Below are positions 25,818-36,097 of a stretch of DNA of 64,000 bases, piece by piece. The DNA is from Maribacter arcticus (GTDB lineage Bacteria; Bacteroidota; Bacteroidia; Flavobacteriales; Flavobacteriaceae). The first letter of the stretch is position 1; each line of letters starts with the position of its first letter. The position numbers and the translations under genes are program-made. The notes beneath the pieces were generated by a model. It was not told where the DNA came from and did no database searches. It saw nothing but the letters and a program-made list of their open reading frames with translations. The stretch spans positions 351,046-415,045 of the forward strand of contig NZ_FUYL01000004.1 of assembly GCF_900167935.1 (NCBI RefSeq), given 5' to 3'.

Positions 25818-28022
25818 ATGACACAAGCCGCAATAGAAGAAGAGAATAAGCTCATAGCTCATGAGTATAAAGAATTATTGCGTATTAGCTACCAAACCCT
25901 CACTGACGAGGACAAAAAACTTATACGTAGTGCTTTTGAGGTGGCTGTTGATGCGCATAAAAATCAACGCAGAAAATCTGGTGAAGCTTACATATTTCAC
26001 CCTATAGCAGTAGCGAAAATTGTTGCCTCCGAGATAGGCCTTGATGCCGTTTCTATTGCCTCTGCCCTATTACATGATGTGGTCGAAGATACCGAGTATA
26101 CTTTAGATGATATCGATCGTATGTTTGGTGAAACAGTTGCCCGTATCGTAGATGGTCTTACCAAAATATCACATTTAAAAAAGGACATGAACATTTCTCA
26201 GCAAGCTGAGAATTTTAGAAAAATGTTATTGACTTTAAATGATGATGTACGTGTAATCATTATTAAAATTGCAGATCGTTACCACAATATGCTCACTATG
26301 GACTCAATGCCAGAGCATAAACAGGTGAAAATCGCATCTGAAACTTTATACATATACGCCCCATTAGCCCATAGAATAGGCCTTTACAATATTAAAACAG
26401 AACTAGAAGACCTAAGTTTAAAATACACAGAACCTGAAGTTTACAATTCTATAAAAGATAAAATAGAGGATAGTAAAGAAGAGCAACAAGCCTATATTAA
26501 CGCTTTTTCAGACACTATCGATAATTCACTTAAACAAGAAGGCCTTAATTATACAATTAAGGGAAGAATGAAGTCTATTTTTTCTATGCGTAGAAAAATG
26601 CTTAATCAGAACGTAACCTTCGAAGAAATCTATGATAAGTTTGCCATTAGAATAATTTATAAGTCTGATGCACAAAATGAAAAGTTTCTTGCTTGGAAAA
26701 TATATTCGATTGTTACAGATCACTTTACTCCTAATCCTGTTCGTTTAAGAGACTGGATTTCTTCTCCTAAATCAACTGGGTACGAAGCATTACATATCAC
26801 TGTAATGGGGCCTAAAGAAAAATGGGTAGAAGTACAAATTAGAAGTGATCGTATGCATGAAATTGCTGAAAAAGGGTATGCTGCACACTTTAAATACAAA
26901 CATGGAGATCAAAAAGAACAAGGTATTGAAGAATGGTTGAATAAACTTCAAGAAGCATTAGAAAATGCAAATACCAACGCTGTTGACTTTGTTGAAGAAT
27001 TTAAGCTCAATCTATATTCAAAAGAGATTTTTGTGTTTACCCCAAAAGGTGAATTAAAATCTCTGCCAAAAGGAGCCACACCATTAGATTTTGCATTTAA
27101 TATACATACCGAAGTTGGTATGCGAACAAGAGGCTCTAAAGTAAATGGAAAACTAGTCCCTTTAAATACAACATTGCAAAGTGGTGATCAAGTAGAGATA
27201 ATTACATCTGAGCAAGCCACACCAAATCAAAACTGGTTAGATTATGCTACAACAGCCAGAGCTAGGGCAAAAATTAAATCAGTTTTAAGAGAAGAGAAAA
27301 AATCTGTTGCCGAAGATGGAAAAGAAATTTTACGTAGAAAATTAAAATCTCAAAAAATTAGTTTAAACGAGGACTCTATTAATAAAATGGTCACCTTCTT
27401 TAAGTTAAAAACAAGTTTAGATCTCTTTTATCGAGTAGGCATTGGCTCAATCGATAATACCATGCTAAAAGATTTTGCATCCTCTTATAGCAATGCATTC
27501 ATCAGTTTTTTTAAAAATAGGATGCGCAAAACCCCAATACCCGAAGATGTCAATAGAGATGAAATCACCTCTAAATACGACATGCTGGTTTTTGGTAAAG
27601 AAGAAGAAAAATTAGAATATAAACTTTCTCAATGTTGCAATCCTATACCGGGCGACGAAGTATTTGGGTTCGTAAGTGTATCCGAAGGTATTAAAGTGCA
27701 TAAAAAGAATTGTCCGAATGCAATATCCTTACAATCGAATTATGCATATCGTATAATTAGCGCTAAATGGATAGATTCATCGCAACAAGAATACCAGGCA
27801 GATATAGAGCTAACAGGTATTGACAATCTTGGTTTGGTGAGTGATATTACAGAAGTGATATCAGATATTATGCATGTAAATATGCGTAATCTAAACTTTA
27901 GCACAGATGGTGGCACCTTTAAAGGAAAAATTACGGTGGTGGTAAAAAACAAAGCTATTCTTAAAAAATTGACCGATACTTTAAGAGAGATTAATGGTAT
28001 TGACAAAGTAACCCGTATTTAG
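25818..28022 (+). CDS. Bifunctional (p)ppGpp synthetase/hydrolase, RelA/SpoT family
   Basis: 734 residues, full length. Residues about 40-190 form the HD hydrolase domain (ALLHDVVEDTEYTLDDI, His86-Asp87). The synthetase domain follows around 240-350 with IKGRMKSIFSMRRKM and RDWISSPKSTGYEALH. A TGS domain starts near VFTPKGELKSLPKGATPLDF, and a C-terminal ACT domain (YQADIELTGIDNLGLVSDI) ends it. Both catalytic domains look intact, so it should both make and degrade the stringent-response alarmone. It lies just upstream of the Fur family gene. Confidence 0.95.
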   Translation: MTQAAIEEENKLIAHEYKELLRISYQTLTDEDKKLIRSAFEVAVDAHKNQRRKSGEAYIFHPIAVAKIVASEIGLDAVSIASALLHDVVEDTEYTLDDIDRMFGETVARIVDGLTKISHLKKDMNISQQAENFRKMLLTLNDDVRVIIIKIADRYHNMLTMDSMPEHKQVKIASETLYIYAPLAHRIGLYNIKTELEDLSLKYTEPEVYNSIKDKIEDSKEEQQAYINAFSDTIDNSLKQEGLNYTIKGRMKSIFSMRRKMLNQNVTFEEIYDKFAIRIIYKSDAQNEKFLAWKIYSIVTDHFTPNPVRLRDWISSPKSTGYEALHITVMGPKEKWVEVQIRSDRMHEIAEKGYAAHFKYKHGDQKEQGIEEWLNKLQEALENANTNAVDFVEEFKLNLYSKEIFVFTPKGELKSLPKGATPLDFAFNIHTEVGMRTRGSKVNGKLVPLNTTLQSGDQVEIITSEQATPNQNWLDYATTARARAKIKSVLREEKKSVAEDGKEILRRKLKSQKISLNEDSINKMVTFFKLKTSLDLFYRVGIGSIDNTMLKDFASSYSNAFISFFKNRMRKTPIPEDVNRDEITSKYDMLVFGKEEEKLEYKLSQCCNPIPGDEVFGFVSVSEGIKVHKKNCPNAISLQSNYAYRIISAKWIDSSQQEYQADIELTGIDNLGLVSDITEVISDIMHVNMRNLNFSTDGGTFKGKITVVVKNKAILKKLTDTLREINGIDKVTRI

Positions 28023-28046
28023 AAAAAGGAAATTAAAATTTAACTG

Positions 28047-28054
28047 TACATTTG
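28047..28054 (+). promoter_or_regulatory. -7 element TACATTTG before the Fur family gene
   Basis: An exact TAnnTTTG match 18 bases before the preferred ATG at 28073. No good -33 TTG is visible. It may give separate transcription of the fur-purA pair downstream of the RelA/SpoT gene. Confidence 0.35.
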
Positions 28055-28072
28055 TATATTAATGCAGTAAAT

Positions 28073-28549
28073 ATGTCTTCGGATAAAAATCAAGAAATTG
28101 TAAAAAACGTCTTCACTACCTTTTTAGAGGACAAAGGACATAGAAAAACCCCTGAACGCTACGCTATACTTCAAGAAATTTATGAAAGTGATGAACATTT
28201 CGATATAGAATCACTTTATATTAACATGAAGAATAAGAAATATAGAGTTAGTAGGGCTACTTTATATAACACCATAGAACTTCTTTTAGACTGTAAACTA
28301 GTACGCAAGCATCAGTTTGGTAAAAATCAGGCTCAATATGAAAAGTCTTATTTTGACCGCCAGCATGACCATGTTATTCTTACCGATACTGGCGAAGTAA
28401 TGGAGTTCTGCGATCCTAGAATTCAATCTATTAAAAAAACAATTGAAGAAGTTTTTGATATTACGATAAATGCACATTCCCTTTATTTTTATGGGACCAA
28501 AAACACACCTACCAAAGAAGTAGGTACAAAAGAAAATAAAAAGAACTAA
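28073..28549 (+). CDS. Fur family transcriptional regulator
   Basis: The ATG at 28073 gives 158 residues; a TTG at 28052 is in frame but lies within the likely promoter. The N-terminal winged helix has [17 protein letters not shown] and [16 protein letters not shown]. The metal-binding dimerisation domain contains [17 protein letters not shown]. The C-terminal CxxC pairs that hold structural zinc in many Fur and PerR proteins are absent. It could be Fur, PerR or Zur; the metal cannot be told. purA starts 19 bases after it, an arrangement seen in other flavobacteria. Confidence 0.9.
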   Translation: MSSDKNQEIVKNVFTTFLEDKGHRKTPERYAILQEIYESDEHFDIESLYINMKNKKYRVSRATLYNTIELLLDCKLVRKHQFGKNQAQYEKSYFDRQHDHVILTDTGEVMEFCDPRIQSIKKTIEEVFDITINAHSLYFYGTKNTPTKEVGTKENKKN

Positions 28550-28568
28550 CCAAGTATATAATATTTAG

Positions 28569-29840
28569 ATGGCAGTAGATTTATTGTTAGGCCTACAATG
28601 GGGTGACGAAGGAAAAGGAAAAATCGTTGATGTATTAACCGAAAATTATGACATTATTGCTCGTTTTCAAGGCGGGCCAAATGCTGGTCATACTTTAGAG
28701 TTTGATGGAATAAAACATGTGTTACATACTATTCCATCAGGAATTTTTCATAAAAATGCAGTTAACGTTGTTGGCAACGGTGTTGTCATCGATCCAGTTA
28801 TTTTTCAAAAAGAATTAGATGCATTAAAGAAATTTAATCTGGATATTAAGTCCAAATTATTCATTTCTAGAAAAGCACATTTAATTTTACCAACCCACCG
28901 TTTGTTAGATGCAGCTTCTGAAGCATCTAAAGGAAAAGCAAAAATCGGTTCTACCCTAAAAGGAATTGGTCCTACTTACATGGATAAGACAGGTAGAAAC
29001 GGAATGCGTATTGGTGATTTAGAACTAAGCGATTGGAAAGAAAAATACCGTAGCCTAGCTAATAAGCATGAAGCTATGATAAGTTTCTACAATGTAGATA
29101 TTCAATATAATCTTGCTGAACTAGAAGCCGATTTCTTCAAAGCTGTAACAGAGTTAAAAGCATTAACTTTTATAGATAGTGAAGAATACTTATACCAAGC
29201 ACAAAAAGAAGGTAAAAAAATATTGGCCGAAGGTGCACAGGGATCTCTTCTAGATATTGATTTTGGAACTTACCCATTTGTAACTTCATCTAATACTACC
29301 GCAGCTGGTGCATGTACTGGTTTAGGTGTTGCACCAAATCAAATTGGTGAAGTTAAAGGAATATTTAAGGCATATACCACAAGAGTAGGTAGCGGTCCTT
29401 TCCCAACTGAATTATTTGATGAAGATGGCGAAACAATGGGTCGCGTAGGCAATGAATTTGGAGCTACGACGGGTAGACCAAGACGTTGTGGATGGTTAGA
29501 CCTAGTGGCTTTAAAATATGCAGTTCGTATAAATGGCGTTACCGAACTAATGATGATGAAAGGTGATGTGTTGAGCGGATTCGAAAAACTAAAAGTTTGC
29601 ACCGCCTATAACTATAAAGGAGAAAAAATAGAGCATTTCCCATACAATATAGAAGCAGAAAATGTGACTCCGATATACACAGAAATGAATGGTTGGAAGG
29701 AAGATTTAACCAAAATGACTTCTGCTGACCAATTACCGAAGTCATTGAATGATTATATCTATTTTCTAGAAAAAGAATTAGAAGTGCCAATCAAGATAGT
29801 TTCTGTTGGCCCAGACCGAACTCAAACAATTCACAGATAA
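28569..29840 (+). CDS. purA: Adenylosuccinate synthetase PurA
   Basis: 423 residues, the normal length. Catalyses the GTP-dependent joining of IMP and aspartate in AMP synthesis. LLGLQWGDEGKGKIVD at the N-terminus is the GTP-binding loop, GPNAGHT and IGSTLKGIGPTYMDK contact IMP, and GATTGRPRRCGWLDLVALKYA is the C-terminal signature. It is followed by a clear terminator, so the relA/spoT-fur-purA run ends here. Confidence 0.97.
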   Translation: MAVDLLLGLQWGDEGKGKIVDVLTENYDIIARFQGGPNAGHTLEFDGIKHVLHTIPSGIFHKNAVNVVGNGVVIDPVIFQKELDALKKFNLDIKSKLFISRKAHLILPTHRLLDAASEASKGKAKIGSTLKGIGPTYMDKTGRNGMRIGDLELSDWKEKYRSLANKHEAMISFYNVDIQYNLAELEADFFKAVTELKALTFIDSEEYLYQAQKEGKKILAEGAQGSLLDIDFGTYPFVTSSNTTAAGACTGLGVAPNQIGEVKGIFKAYTTRVGSGPFPTELFDEDGETMGRVGNEFGATTGRPRRCGWLDLVALKYAVRINGVTELMMMKGDVLSGFEKLKVCTAYNYKGEKIEHFPYNIEAENVTPIYTEMNGWKEDLTKMTSADQLPKSLNDYIYFLEKELEVPIKIVSVGPDRTQTIHR

Positions 29841-29875
29841 ACATTTAACAGCTTAATTAAGTTGTTCGGCTAACA

Positions 29876-29921
29876 AGAATGGCGATATAGGGAAATACCT
29901 TTATCGCCATTCTTTTTTTTT
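29876..29921 (+). terminator. Rho-independent terminator after purA
   Basis: AGAATGGCGATA (29876-29887) pairs perfectly with TATCGCCATTCT (29902-29913), followed by a run of T residues. Confidence 0.85.
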
Positions 29922-29976
29922 GTAATTTCAGAACGGTGTGAGATTTTTACTCACATTACCAAAACCAACTGAAAAA

Positions 29977-30774
29977 ATGAAAAAATTCGCCTACACTACA
30001 ATATTGTTTTTATTACTTTCTACCGTATCCTGTAAAACAGATAAGAATAAAGAAGAAGATTCTAAAGTCACCACTGAAATGGAAACCAAAAATGAGTGGA
30101 TTACCCTTTTCGATGGAAAAACGACAAAAGGATGGCGCGCATATAATGGACAAGAATTACCCCCAGGTTGGATTGCTAAAGATGGAGAACTACAATTCGA
30201 CACCGAACTAGGAAAAGAACAAGATTATACAGGTGGAACGGATATCATTTATGGTGCTGAAGAATTTGATAATTTCGAACTTTATGTTGAGTGGAAATTA
30301 CCAAAAGGAGGAAATAGCGGTATTTTTTATCACTTAAAAGAAGGTTATGACAGCCCACCAGAGGTATCCCCTGAATATCAATTAATAGATGATGAAAATT
30401 ATGCTAGTATGCATGACTTAACATCTTACAATTTAAGCTTAGGATATACCGATAAACCAGAAGAATTAAAACCATTGCAACAGACGGCTTCTGATTATGC
30501 TATGCATGCAGCTGACCCTAATGGTAAAGTTTTAAATCCTGCAGGAGAATGGAATACCACTAAAATCATCTTTACACCAGAGCAGGTTGAACACTGGCTG
30601 AACGGAAAAAAAGTAGTATCTTTTGTACCATGGGACGAAGCTTGGTACGAGAAAAAAAATTCCGATAAATGGAAAAACAGTAAAGATTACGGAAAGTTCA
30701 AAACAGGCTATATAGGGTTTCAAGACCATTCTAGCCCTATTTGGTTCCGTAATATAAAAATTAAAAAACTTTAA
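29977..30774 (+). CDS. DUF1080 (3-keto-disaccharide hydrolase-like) lipoprotein
   Basis: The ATG at 29977 gives 265 residues with a lipoprotein signal (MKKFAYTTILFLLLSTVSC). The DUF1080 jelly-roll begins with EWITLFDGKTTKGWRAYNG and continues with GGTDIIYGAEEFDNFELYVEW and GGNSGIFYHLKEG. DUF1080 proteins include enzymes acting on 3-keto sugars and glycosides. It is followed 11 bases later by a Gfo/Idh/MocA oxidoreductase, a common partner in keto-sugar pathways, and then by a decayed PVC-type dehydrogenase gene. This suggests a sugar-degradation patch. Cell-surface or periplasmic location. Confidence 0.88.
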   Translation: MKKFAYTTILFLLLSTVSCKTDKNKEEDSKVTTEMETKNEWITLFDGKTTKGWRAYNGQELPPGWIAKDGELQFDTELGKEQDYTGGTDIIYGAEEFDNFELYVEWKLPKGGNSGIFYHLKEGYDSPPEVSPEYQLIDDENYASMHDLTSYNLSLGYTDKPEELKPLQQTASDYAMHAADPNGKVLNPAGEWNTTKIIFTPEQVEHWLNGKKVVSFVPWDEAWYEKKNSDKWKNSKDYGKFKTGYIGFQDHSSPIWFRNIKIKKL

Positions 30775-30785
30775 CCACCACACCA

Positions 30786-32222
30786 ATGAACAAAAGAGAT
30801 TTTATAAAAAGCGCAGCAGCGCTGTCCACATTTGTATTATTACCATCTGGACTATGGTCATGTAAAAAAGAAGTTAAAAAATTAACCAGATTACGAACCG
30901 CACATATTGGCGTTGGTAATATGGGAGCTGAAGACCTAAAGGCAATTTCATCCCATAGCAAGGTAGATGTTACCGCTTTGTGTGATATAGATGCTAATAA
31001 TTTGGCCGCAGCAAAAGAACTACATCCAAATGCAAAAACATACACCGATTATAGAGTGATGCTAAAGGAGATGGGTGATGAAATAGACGCAGTGATAGTA
31101 TCAACCCCAGACCACACGCATGCACCAGCGTCTATGATGGCGATGGAAATGGATAAACCAGTCTATTGTCAAAAACCACTAACCCATTATGTATCTGAGG
31201 CTAGGGCCATGAATAAATTAGCGGCAGATAAAGGTTTGGTTACCCAAATGGGAATTCAAGTTCATTCATTTTACGATTATAAATTAGCAACATTATTAAT
31301 ACAATCTGGCATTATAGGTAAAGTACATACCGTAAGAGCCTGGTCTCCTAAAGATTGGGGATATGATGGGCCTGAGCCAACAGGGCAAGATCCAATTCCT
31401 GAAACATTAGATTGGAATTTATGGCTTGGCACATCAGCTGAAAGACCGTACAAGGAAGGTTTTTATCATCCAGGAAATTGGAGAAAATTAGTTGATTACG
31501 GTTGCGGTACTTTAGGTGATATGGGAGTTCATATTTTCGATACCCCTTACAACGCGCTAGATTTACAAGTACCAATGACTATTAAGAATGAATGTAGAGA
31601 ACCTAATGGATTCGGATTTCCACAAAATAATATTGTAACCTACGAATTTCCACAAACCGATTACACTACGGAAACCTTGAAATGGGTTTGGTATGATGGC
31701 CCAGGTGCACCACAAGACCATGAAGATTTAAAACTTCCAGGTGCAGACCAAATGGAAACCTCAATAGAAGCTACTGAAGATTCTATGGAGGACAAAATGT
31801 CTTTAGAAACCAAAACAGGAAGTGAAGGAACCTTACCAGACCAAGGCGCCATGTTTATAGGTGAAAAAGGCAGACTGTTATTACCTCATTTTATGCAGTT
31901 ACCAAAGAAAATTGTCGATGGAGAATATGTAGATATTTCAGCGGAAATTGAAGCAGTCGAAAAAGCCAATAACATGGGTAAACCTATTCGTGATTATGAT
32001 TCTGAAGGTCCTAAACATTATCATCAGTTTGTAGATGCCTGTTTAGGTGACGATGAAACTACAGCTCCTTTTTCATACGCATCAAGACTTACAGAAACAA
32101 TACTTCTCGGTGTAATAGCCGGCAGATTCCCTAATCAAGTTTTACACTGGGATAGTGAAAATGCTAAATTCGCTGAAGATGAAGCAAATGCTTATTTAGA
32201 AGGCGATTATAGAAATTTCTAA
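30786..32222 (+). CDS. Gfo/Idh/MocA family oxidoreductase, exported
   Basis: 478 residues. The start MNKRDFIKSAAALSTFVLLP resembles a twin-arginine-type signal (K-R-D-F) ending in a possible lipobox (LWSC). A Rossmann NAD(P) fold begins at RTAHIGVGNMGAEDL, and CQKPLTHYVSEARAM takes the place of the usual EKP motif. The C-terminal domain includes GCGTLGDMGVHIFDTPYNAL. Such enzymes oxidise or reduce sugar hydroxyls at C3. It probably works with the DUF1080 protein encoded directly upstream. A terminator follows. Confidence 0.9.
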   Translation: MNKRDFIKSAAALSTFVLLPSGLWSCKKEVKKLTRLRTAHIGVGNMGAEDLKAISSHSKVDVTALCDIDANNLAAAKELHPNAKTYTDYRVMLKEMGDEIDAVIVSTPDHTHAPASMMAMEMDKPVYCQKPLTHYVSEARAMNKLAADKGLVTQMGIQVHSFYDYKLATLLIQSGIIGKVHTVRAWSPKDWGYDGPEPTGQDPIPETLDWNLWLGTSAERPYKEGFYHPGNWRKLVDYGCGTLGDMGVHIFDTPYNALDLQVPMTIKNECREPNGFGFPQNNIVTYEFPQTDYTTETLKWVWYDGPGAPQDHEDLKLPGADQMETSIEATEDSMEDKMSLETKTGSEGTLPDQGAMFIGEKGRLLLPHFMQLPKKIVDGEYVDISAEIEAVEKANNMGKPIRDYDSEGPKHYHQFVDACLGDDETTAPFSYASRLTETILLGVIAGRFPNQVLHWDSENAKFAEDEANAYLEGDYRNF

Positions 32223-32241
32223 ATCTCATTTTTATTATAAC

Positions 32242-32267
32242 AAAAACCACTTTCGAGTGGTTTTTTT
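32242..32267 (+). terminator. Rho-independent terminator after the oxidoreductase gene
   Basis: AAAACCACT (32243-32251) pairs with AGTGGTTTT (32256-32264) around a short TTCG loop, followed by T residues. Confidence 0.8.
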
Positions 32268-32313
32268 ATATCTATATTTAAAGAAGAAATTAATTAAACC
32301 ACCAACCTCGACC

Positions 32314-34313
32314 ATGAAAGAAATCTTCAAAACATCTTTTAGATTCACTTTACTATTAATTTCAATACTAGTCATTCAAAGTTGCACCAAGAACCATTAG
32401 TAGTGGTGAAACCGCATTCTTCAATAGTTTTAATTGGAAATAATTTAGGGTCCAGAATGTTGAATTTTGGCACATTTGAAACTGAAATGCAACTTCGATA
32501 TCCTACAGATTCATTGGTTATTAGAAACATGTCCGATGGTTGCGATACATCAGGTTTTAGACCTCATTCTGGCAGAGTTTCATCATGGGCTTTTCCAGGT
32601 GCTGAGAAATTTCAAACCGAGTTAGCACAGAATTCTGGAAGTGAAGGTGCTTTTGGAACGCCTGATGAATGGTTATCACGATTACAAGCTGATATCATAT
32701 TAGGTTTTTTTGGCTATAACGAATCTTTTGAAGGGCCACAAGGTCTAGAAAACTATAAGGCAGAATTAGATGCATTCATTAAACACTCCTTAAAGTAAAA
32801 ATATAATGGTACGACACCACCTCAATTAATAATCGTTTCCTCTATTGCTTTTGAAGACACTTCTAACCATATAGATGTACCAAATGGAGAAGCTGCAAAT
32901 CAGAATCTCAAATTGTATTCAGAGGCCATGAAAGAAGTTTGTTTAACGAATAACATTCCCTTCATAAATGCATTTCAAGCATCAAAGAATGGGTACGATA
33001 CAGATAATAATGACCTTACCATAGATGGTTCACAATTGAACAAAGAAGGATATGAAAAATTTGCTCAATTCTTAGTAGATGAACTTACCGGAAATAAATC
33101 AATAAAGTCAGAAGGAAAAAGACTTGCCGTAAATGAAGCTATCAAAGAAAAAAACTTCTATTGGCATAATGATTATAAAATTCCGAACGGTGTACATGTT
33201 TTCGGCAGGCGTCATGCACCATACGGACCAGACAATTATCCTTATGAAATAAAGAAAACAAGAGAACTCACTGCCATACGCGATTCAATGATTTGGGCAA
33301 CCGTACAAAACCAATCGTATGATGTAGCGTCCGCAGATGCGTTGACCAGTAAGTTACCTCCTGTAAAAACTAACTATAATCTTGGTCATAAGGAATCTAT
33401 TTTACAATACAAATATGGAGATGAAGCCCTTCGAGTTCGACCAACATCTGGCATGGAATTTATTTCTAGCAGCCATTTCCCCGATGAAGTTCAAGGTGAT
33501 ATGCTTTTAGCTAATTCCATTGGGTTTTTAGGCCTAAAGCAGCATCAAATGATGGAAGATGGAACATGATACACCTCTAAACATCGCCAAGATTTAATTA
33601 CCAGTAATGACCCAAATTTTAGACCAGTAGAAATGGAATTCGCTCCTGATAGCTCTCTTTACATTGTTGATTGGCATAATGTCTTAATTGGTCACATGCA
33701 ACATAATGCCCGTGATTCATTACGAGATTATGTGCATGGTAGAATATATAGAATTACATATCCTTCTAGGCCGTTAGTAAAACCTGCAAAAGTATTCGGC
33801 CAACAATGGATTACTCATCATGGTCATTTTGATGATGGTAAATTTCCTGTAACAAATATCTCAATTATAGAAAGCCAAACTAAAAATCCAATATTGAACG
33901 GATTTGAAGAATTTGAAGCATACTCTTGGTTGTACCATGTAGATGGTGGAGATTGGAAACTTCAAGGCGATAGTGAACCTTTGTTGATGGGACATTCGAC
34001 AAAGTCACAACATGAAATCGACGGAGACCTTGACAAATTTTCTTTAGACAACCCTGTGGCTTGGACCAAGAGTTATACTGGTACTTCCGGAAATAAAGCA
34101 CGAGTTTTCTTTACAACTTTAGGTCATCCTTATGATTTTAAAATGCCTGTGGTACGCAAGATAGCAATGAATGGAATATATTGGGCATTAGGAAAAGAAG
34201 GTGAAATTCCTGAAGATGGTGTAAACGTAGTTTTAGATGAACCCTTCTTGCCAAACAATTCTGGTTTCGGACAAAAGTTTAAAAAGAACCAAAAACCTAC
34301 ACCTATACACTAG
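32314..34313 (+). pseudogene. Decayed SGNH-hydrolase / PVC-type dehydrogenase / ThuA multidomain gene
   Basis: Reading starts at 32314 with a lipoprotein signal (MKEIFKTSFRFTLLLISILV, then IQSC) that stops at 32398. The sequence continues in another frame from about 32382, so there is one frameshift. From there a single frame runs to 34313, broken by in-frame stops at 32796 (TAA) and 33567 (TGA). The sense flows across both stops (HSLK-stop-KYNGTTPPQLIIVSSIAF and MMEDGT-stop-YTSKHRQDL). The order is an SGNH/GDSL esterase piece (VLIGNNLGSRM), a short middle piece of a PVC-type membrane-bound dehydrogenase (FAPDSSLYIVDWHNVLIGHM), and a ThuA C-terminal piece (NPVAWTKSYTG). Intact relatives are much longer, so large internal parts are deleted. 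Confidence 0.8.
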
Positions 34314-34363
34314 CTCTATACTAAATGTATGCTAATAGTGTTATACGCTCTTTTAAAATGTTC

Positions 34364-34371
34364 TATTTTTG
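34364..34371 (+). promoter_or_regulatory. -7 element TATTTTTG before the OstA-like gene
   Basis: An exact TAnnTTTG match 13 bases before the TTG start at 34385. No clear -33 TTG at the right distance. Confidence 0.35.
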
Positions 34372-34384
34372 AAAAAAAAGTAGA

Positions 34385-36088
34385 TTGAAAACCATTTACG
34401 CATCCATTCTTTTATTTTTCGGTTTCTCATTATTGGGTCAAACCCAAGAAAAAGGTGATCAAGAAGAATCAAAACAAATTAATATAGTTTATGGTGCCAA
34501 CTTCACTAAAAATGAAGTTGAATACCCAGGTGCATCTATTTTCAGTAAAGATGACCGTCAGGTTCAATTCGAACATCAAGGTGCTGACCTTTGGTGCGAT
34601 GTTGCCATTTATTATCAAAAAGACAACCGTTTAGAAGCCATAGGAAATGTCATATTAAAGCAGGGAGATTCTGTTCAGATGACCAGTAAAAAAATCAACT
34701 ATTTAGGAAATGTAAAACTTGCTAAGGCATGGGGTAATGTGGTTTTGACCAATTCTGATATGACCTTACGAACAGACACCTTGCGTTTAGACCGTGAAAA
34801 ACAAGAAGCTTATTATAAAGATAATGGTACAGTAATAGATTCATCAAATACCTTGACCAGTAAAATCGGAAAGTATTTTATGGAGTTAAAAAAGTATCAG
34901 TTTTTAGATAGCGTACATGTTCAAAATCCGGAATATACTTTAGATTCTGAACAGTTAGATTACTATACCTCCTCAAAAAATGCATACATGTATGGTCCTT
35001 CTACCATTAACGGAAAGACCTATAAAATTTATTGTGAAAGAGGATTTTATGACACCAAAGTAGAAAGTGGTTATGGGATAAAAAATACGCGTATAGACTA
35101 CAATAATCGAATAATTGAGGGAGATAGCGTCTATTTTAATAAGGTCAATGAGTTTGCTTCAGCAACTAATAACATCACTGTTACCGACACCATAAATAAT
35201 GGAATTATAAGAGCCCACTATGCCGAGGTATATAAAGCCAAAGATTCTGTTTTCGCTACTAGAAGGGCAGTTTCAATTTCTGTGCAAGAGCGAGATTCTC
35301 TTTATGTTCACGGTGACACCTTAATGGTGACAGGAAAACCAGAAGAACGTCTACTTAGGGCATTTAGAAATGCCAAGTTTTACAAAACAGATTTAAGCGG
35401 AAAGTGTGATAGTATACATTCTGAACAAAAGACAGGTATTACCCAACTCATAAAGAATCCGATTATTTGGAACGGTGCAAATCAAATGACGGGCGATAGC
35501 ATTCATTTAAAATCTAATTTAGAAACGGAAAAGTTAGACTCTTTAAAAGTACTAGAAAATGCTTTTATTATTTCTCTAGATAGTGTCAGCATGACCGGAT
35601 ACAACCAAGCTAAGGGAATAAATTTATTTGGACAGTTCATAGAAAATGAATTAAAAATCATTGATCTTATTCAAAATACCGAGGTTGTTTATTATTTGTA
35701 TAACGATGACGATGAACTCATAGGCATTGATAAAACAGTTTGTAGTAAGATTCGAATTACGATGGCTGAAAATGATATTGAGGACTTAACTTTTTATACC
35801 GATCCCGACGGTGATATATTCCCAGAAAAGGACTTACCAGAGAACAGTAGAATTTTGAAAGGGTTTGTGTGGCGTGGCGATGAACGTATTTTATCTAAAG
35901 ATGATATATTTGACGAGGATGATAATAATTTAGAGCTTGTAGTTATAAAAGGGATTGATAATCCTATTGATATTGATGCTGAAGAACAGCAGCGTAGCCA
36001 AAATGAAACGGACCCAATAAACAACATTCAACCTAAGACTAAGGCTACAGGACCTAAAAAGTCTACTACCTCTAAAAAAGTGAAATAG
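34385..36088 (+). CDS. OstA-like (LptA/LptD N-terminal type) protein
   Basis: 567 residues. The start is a TTG that begins a clear signal peptide (MKTIYASILLFFGFSLLGQT); no better ATG exists. The body is a string of beta repeats of the OstA/LptA kind (DLWCDVAIYYQKDNRLEAIG, GDSVQMTSKKINYLGNVKLA, NSDMTLRTDTLRLDREKQEA), which form a groove for lipopolysaccharide. A Lys/Ser/Thr-rich tail ends it. Likely a periplasmic bridge in LPS export to the outer membrane. The aminotransferase gene follows 9 bases later. Confidence 0.85.
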   Translation: MKTIYASILLFFGFSLLGQTQEKGDQEESKQINIVYGANFTKNEVEYPGASIFSKDDRQVQFEHQGADLWCDVAIYYQKDNRLEAIGNVILKQGDSVQMTSKKINYLGNVKLAKAWGNVVLTNSDMTLRTDTLRLDREKQEAYYKDNGTVIDSSNTLTSKIGKYFMELKKYQFLDSVHVQNPEYTLDSEQLDYYTSSKNAYMYGPSTINGKTYKIYCERGFYDTKVESGYGIKNTRIDYNNRIIEGDSVYFNKVNEFASATNNITVTDTINNGIIRAHYAEVYKAKDSVFATRRAVSISVQERDSLYVHGDTLMVTGKPEERLLRAFRNAKFYKTDLSGKCDSIHSEQKTGITQLIKNPIIWNGANQMTGDSIHLKSNLETEKLDSLKVLENAFIISLDSVSMTGYNQAKGINLFGQFIENELKIIDLIQNTEVVYYLYNDDDELIGIDKTVCSKIRITMAENDIEDLTFYTDPDGDIFPEKDLPENSRILKGFVWRGDERILSKDDIFDEDDNNLELVVIKGIDNPIDIDAEEQQRSQNETDPINNIQPKTKATGPKKSTTSKKVK

Positions 36089-36097
36089 AAATTTCAC

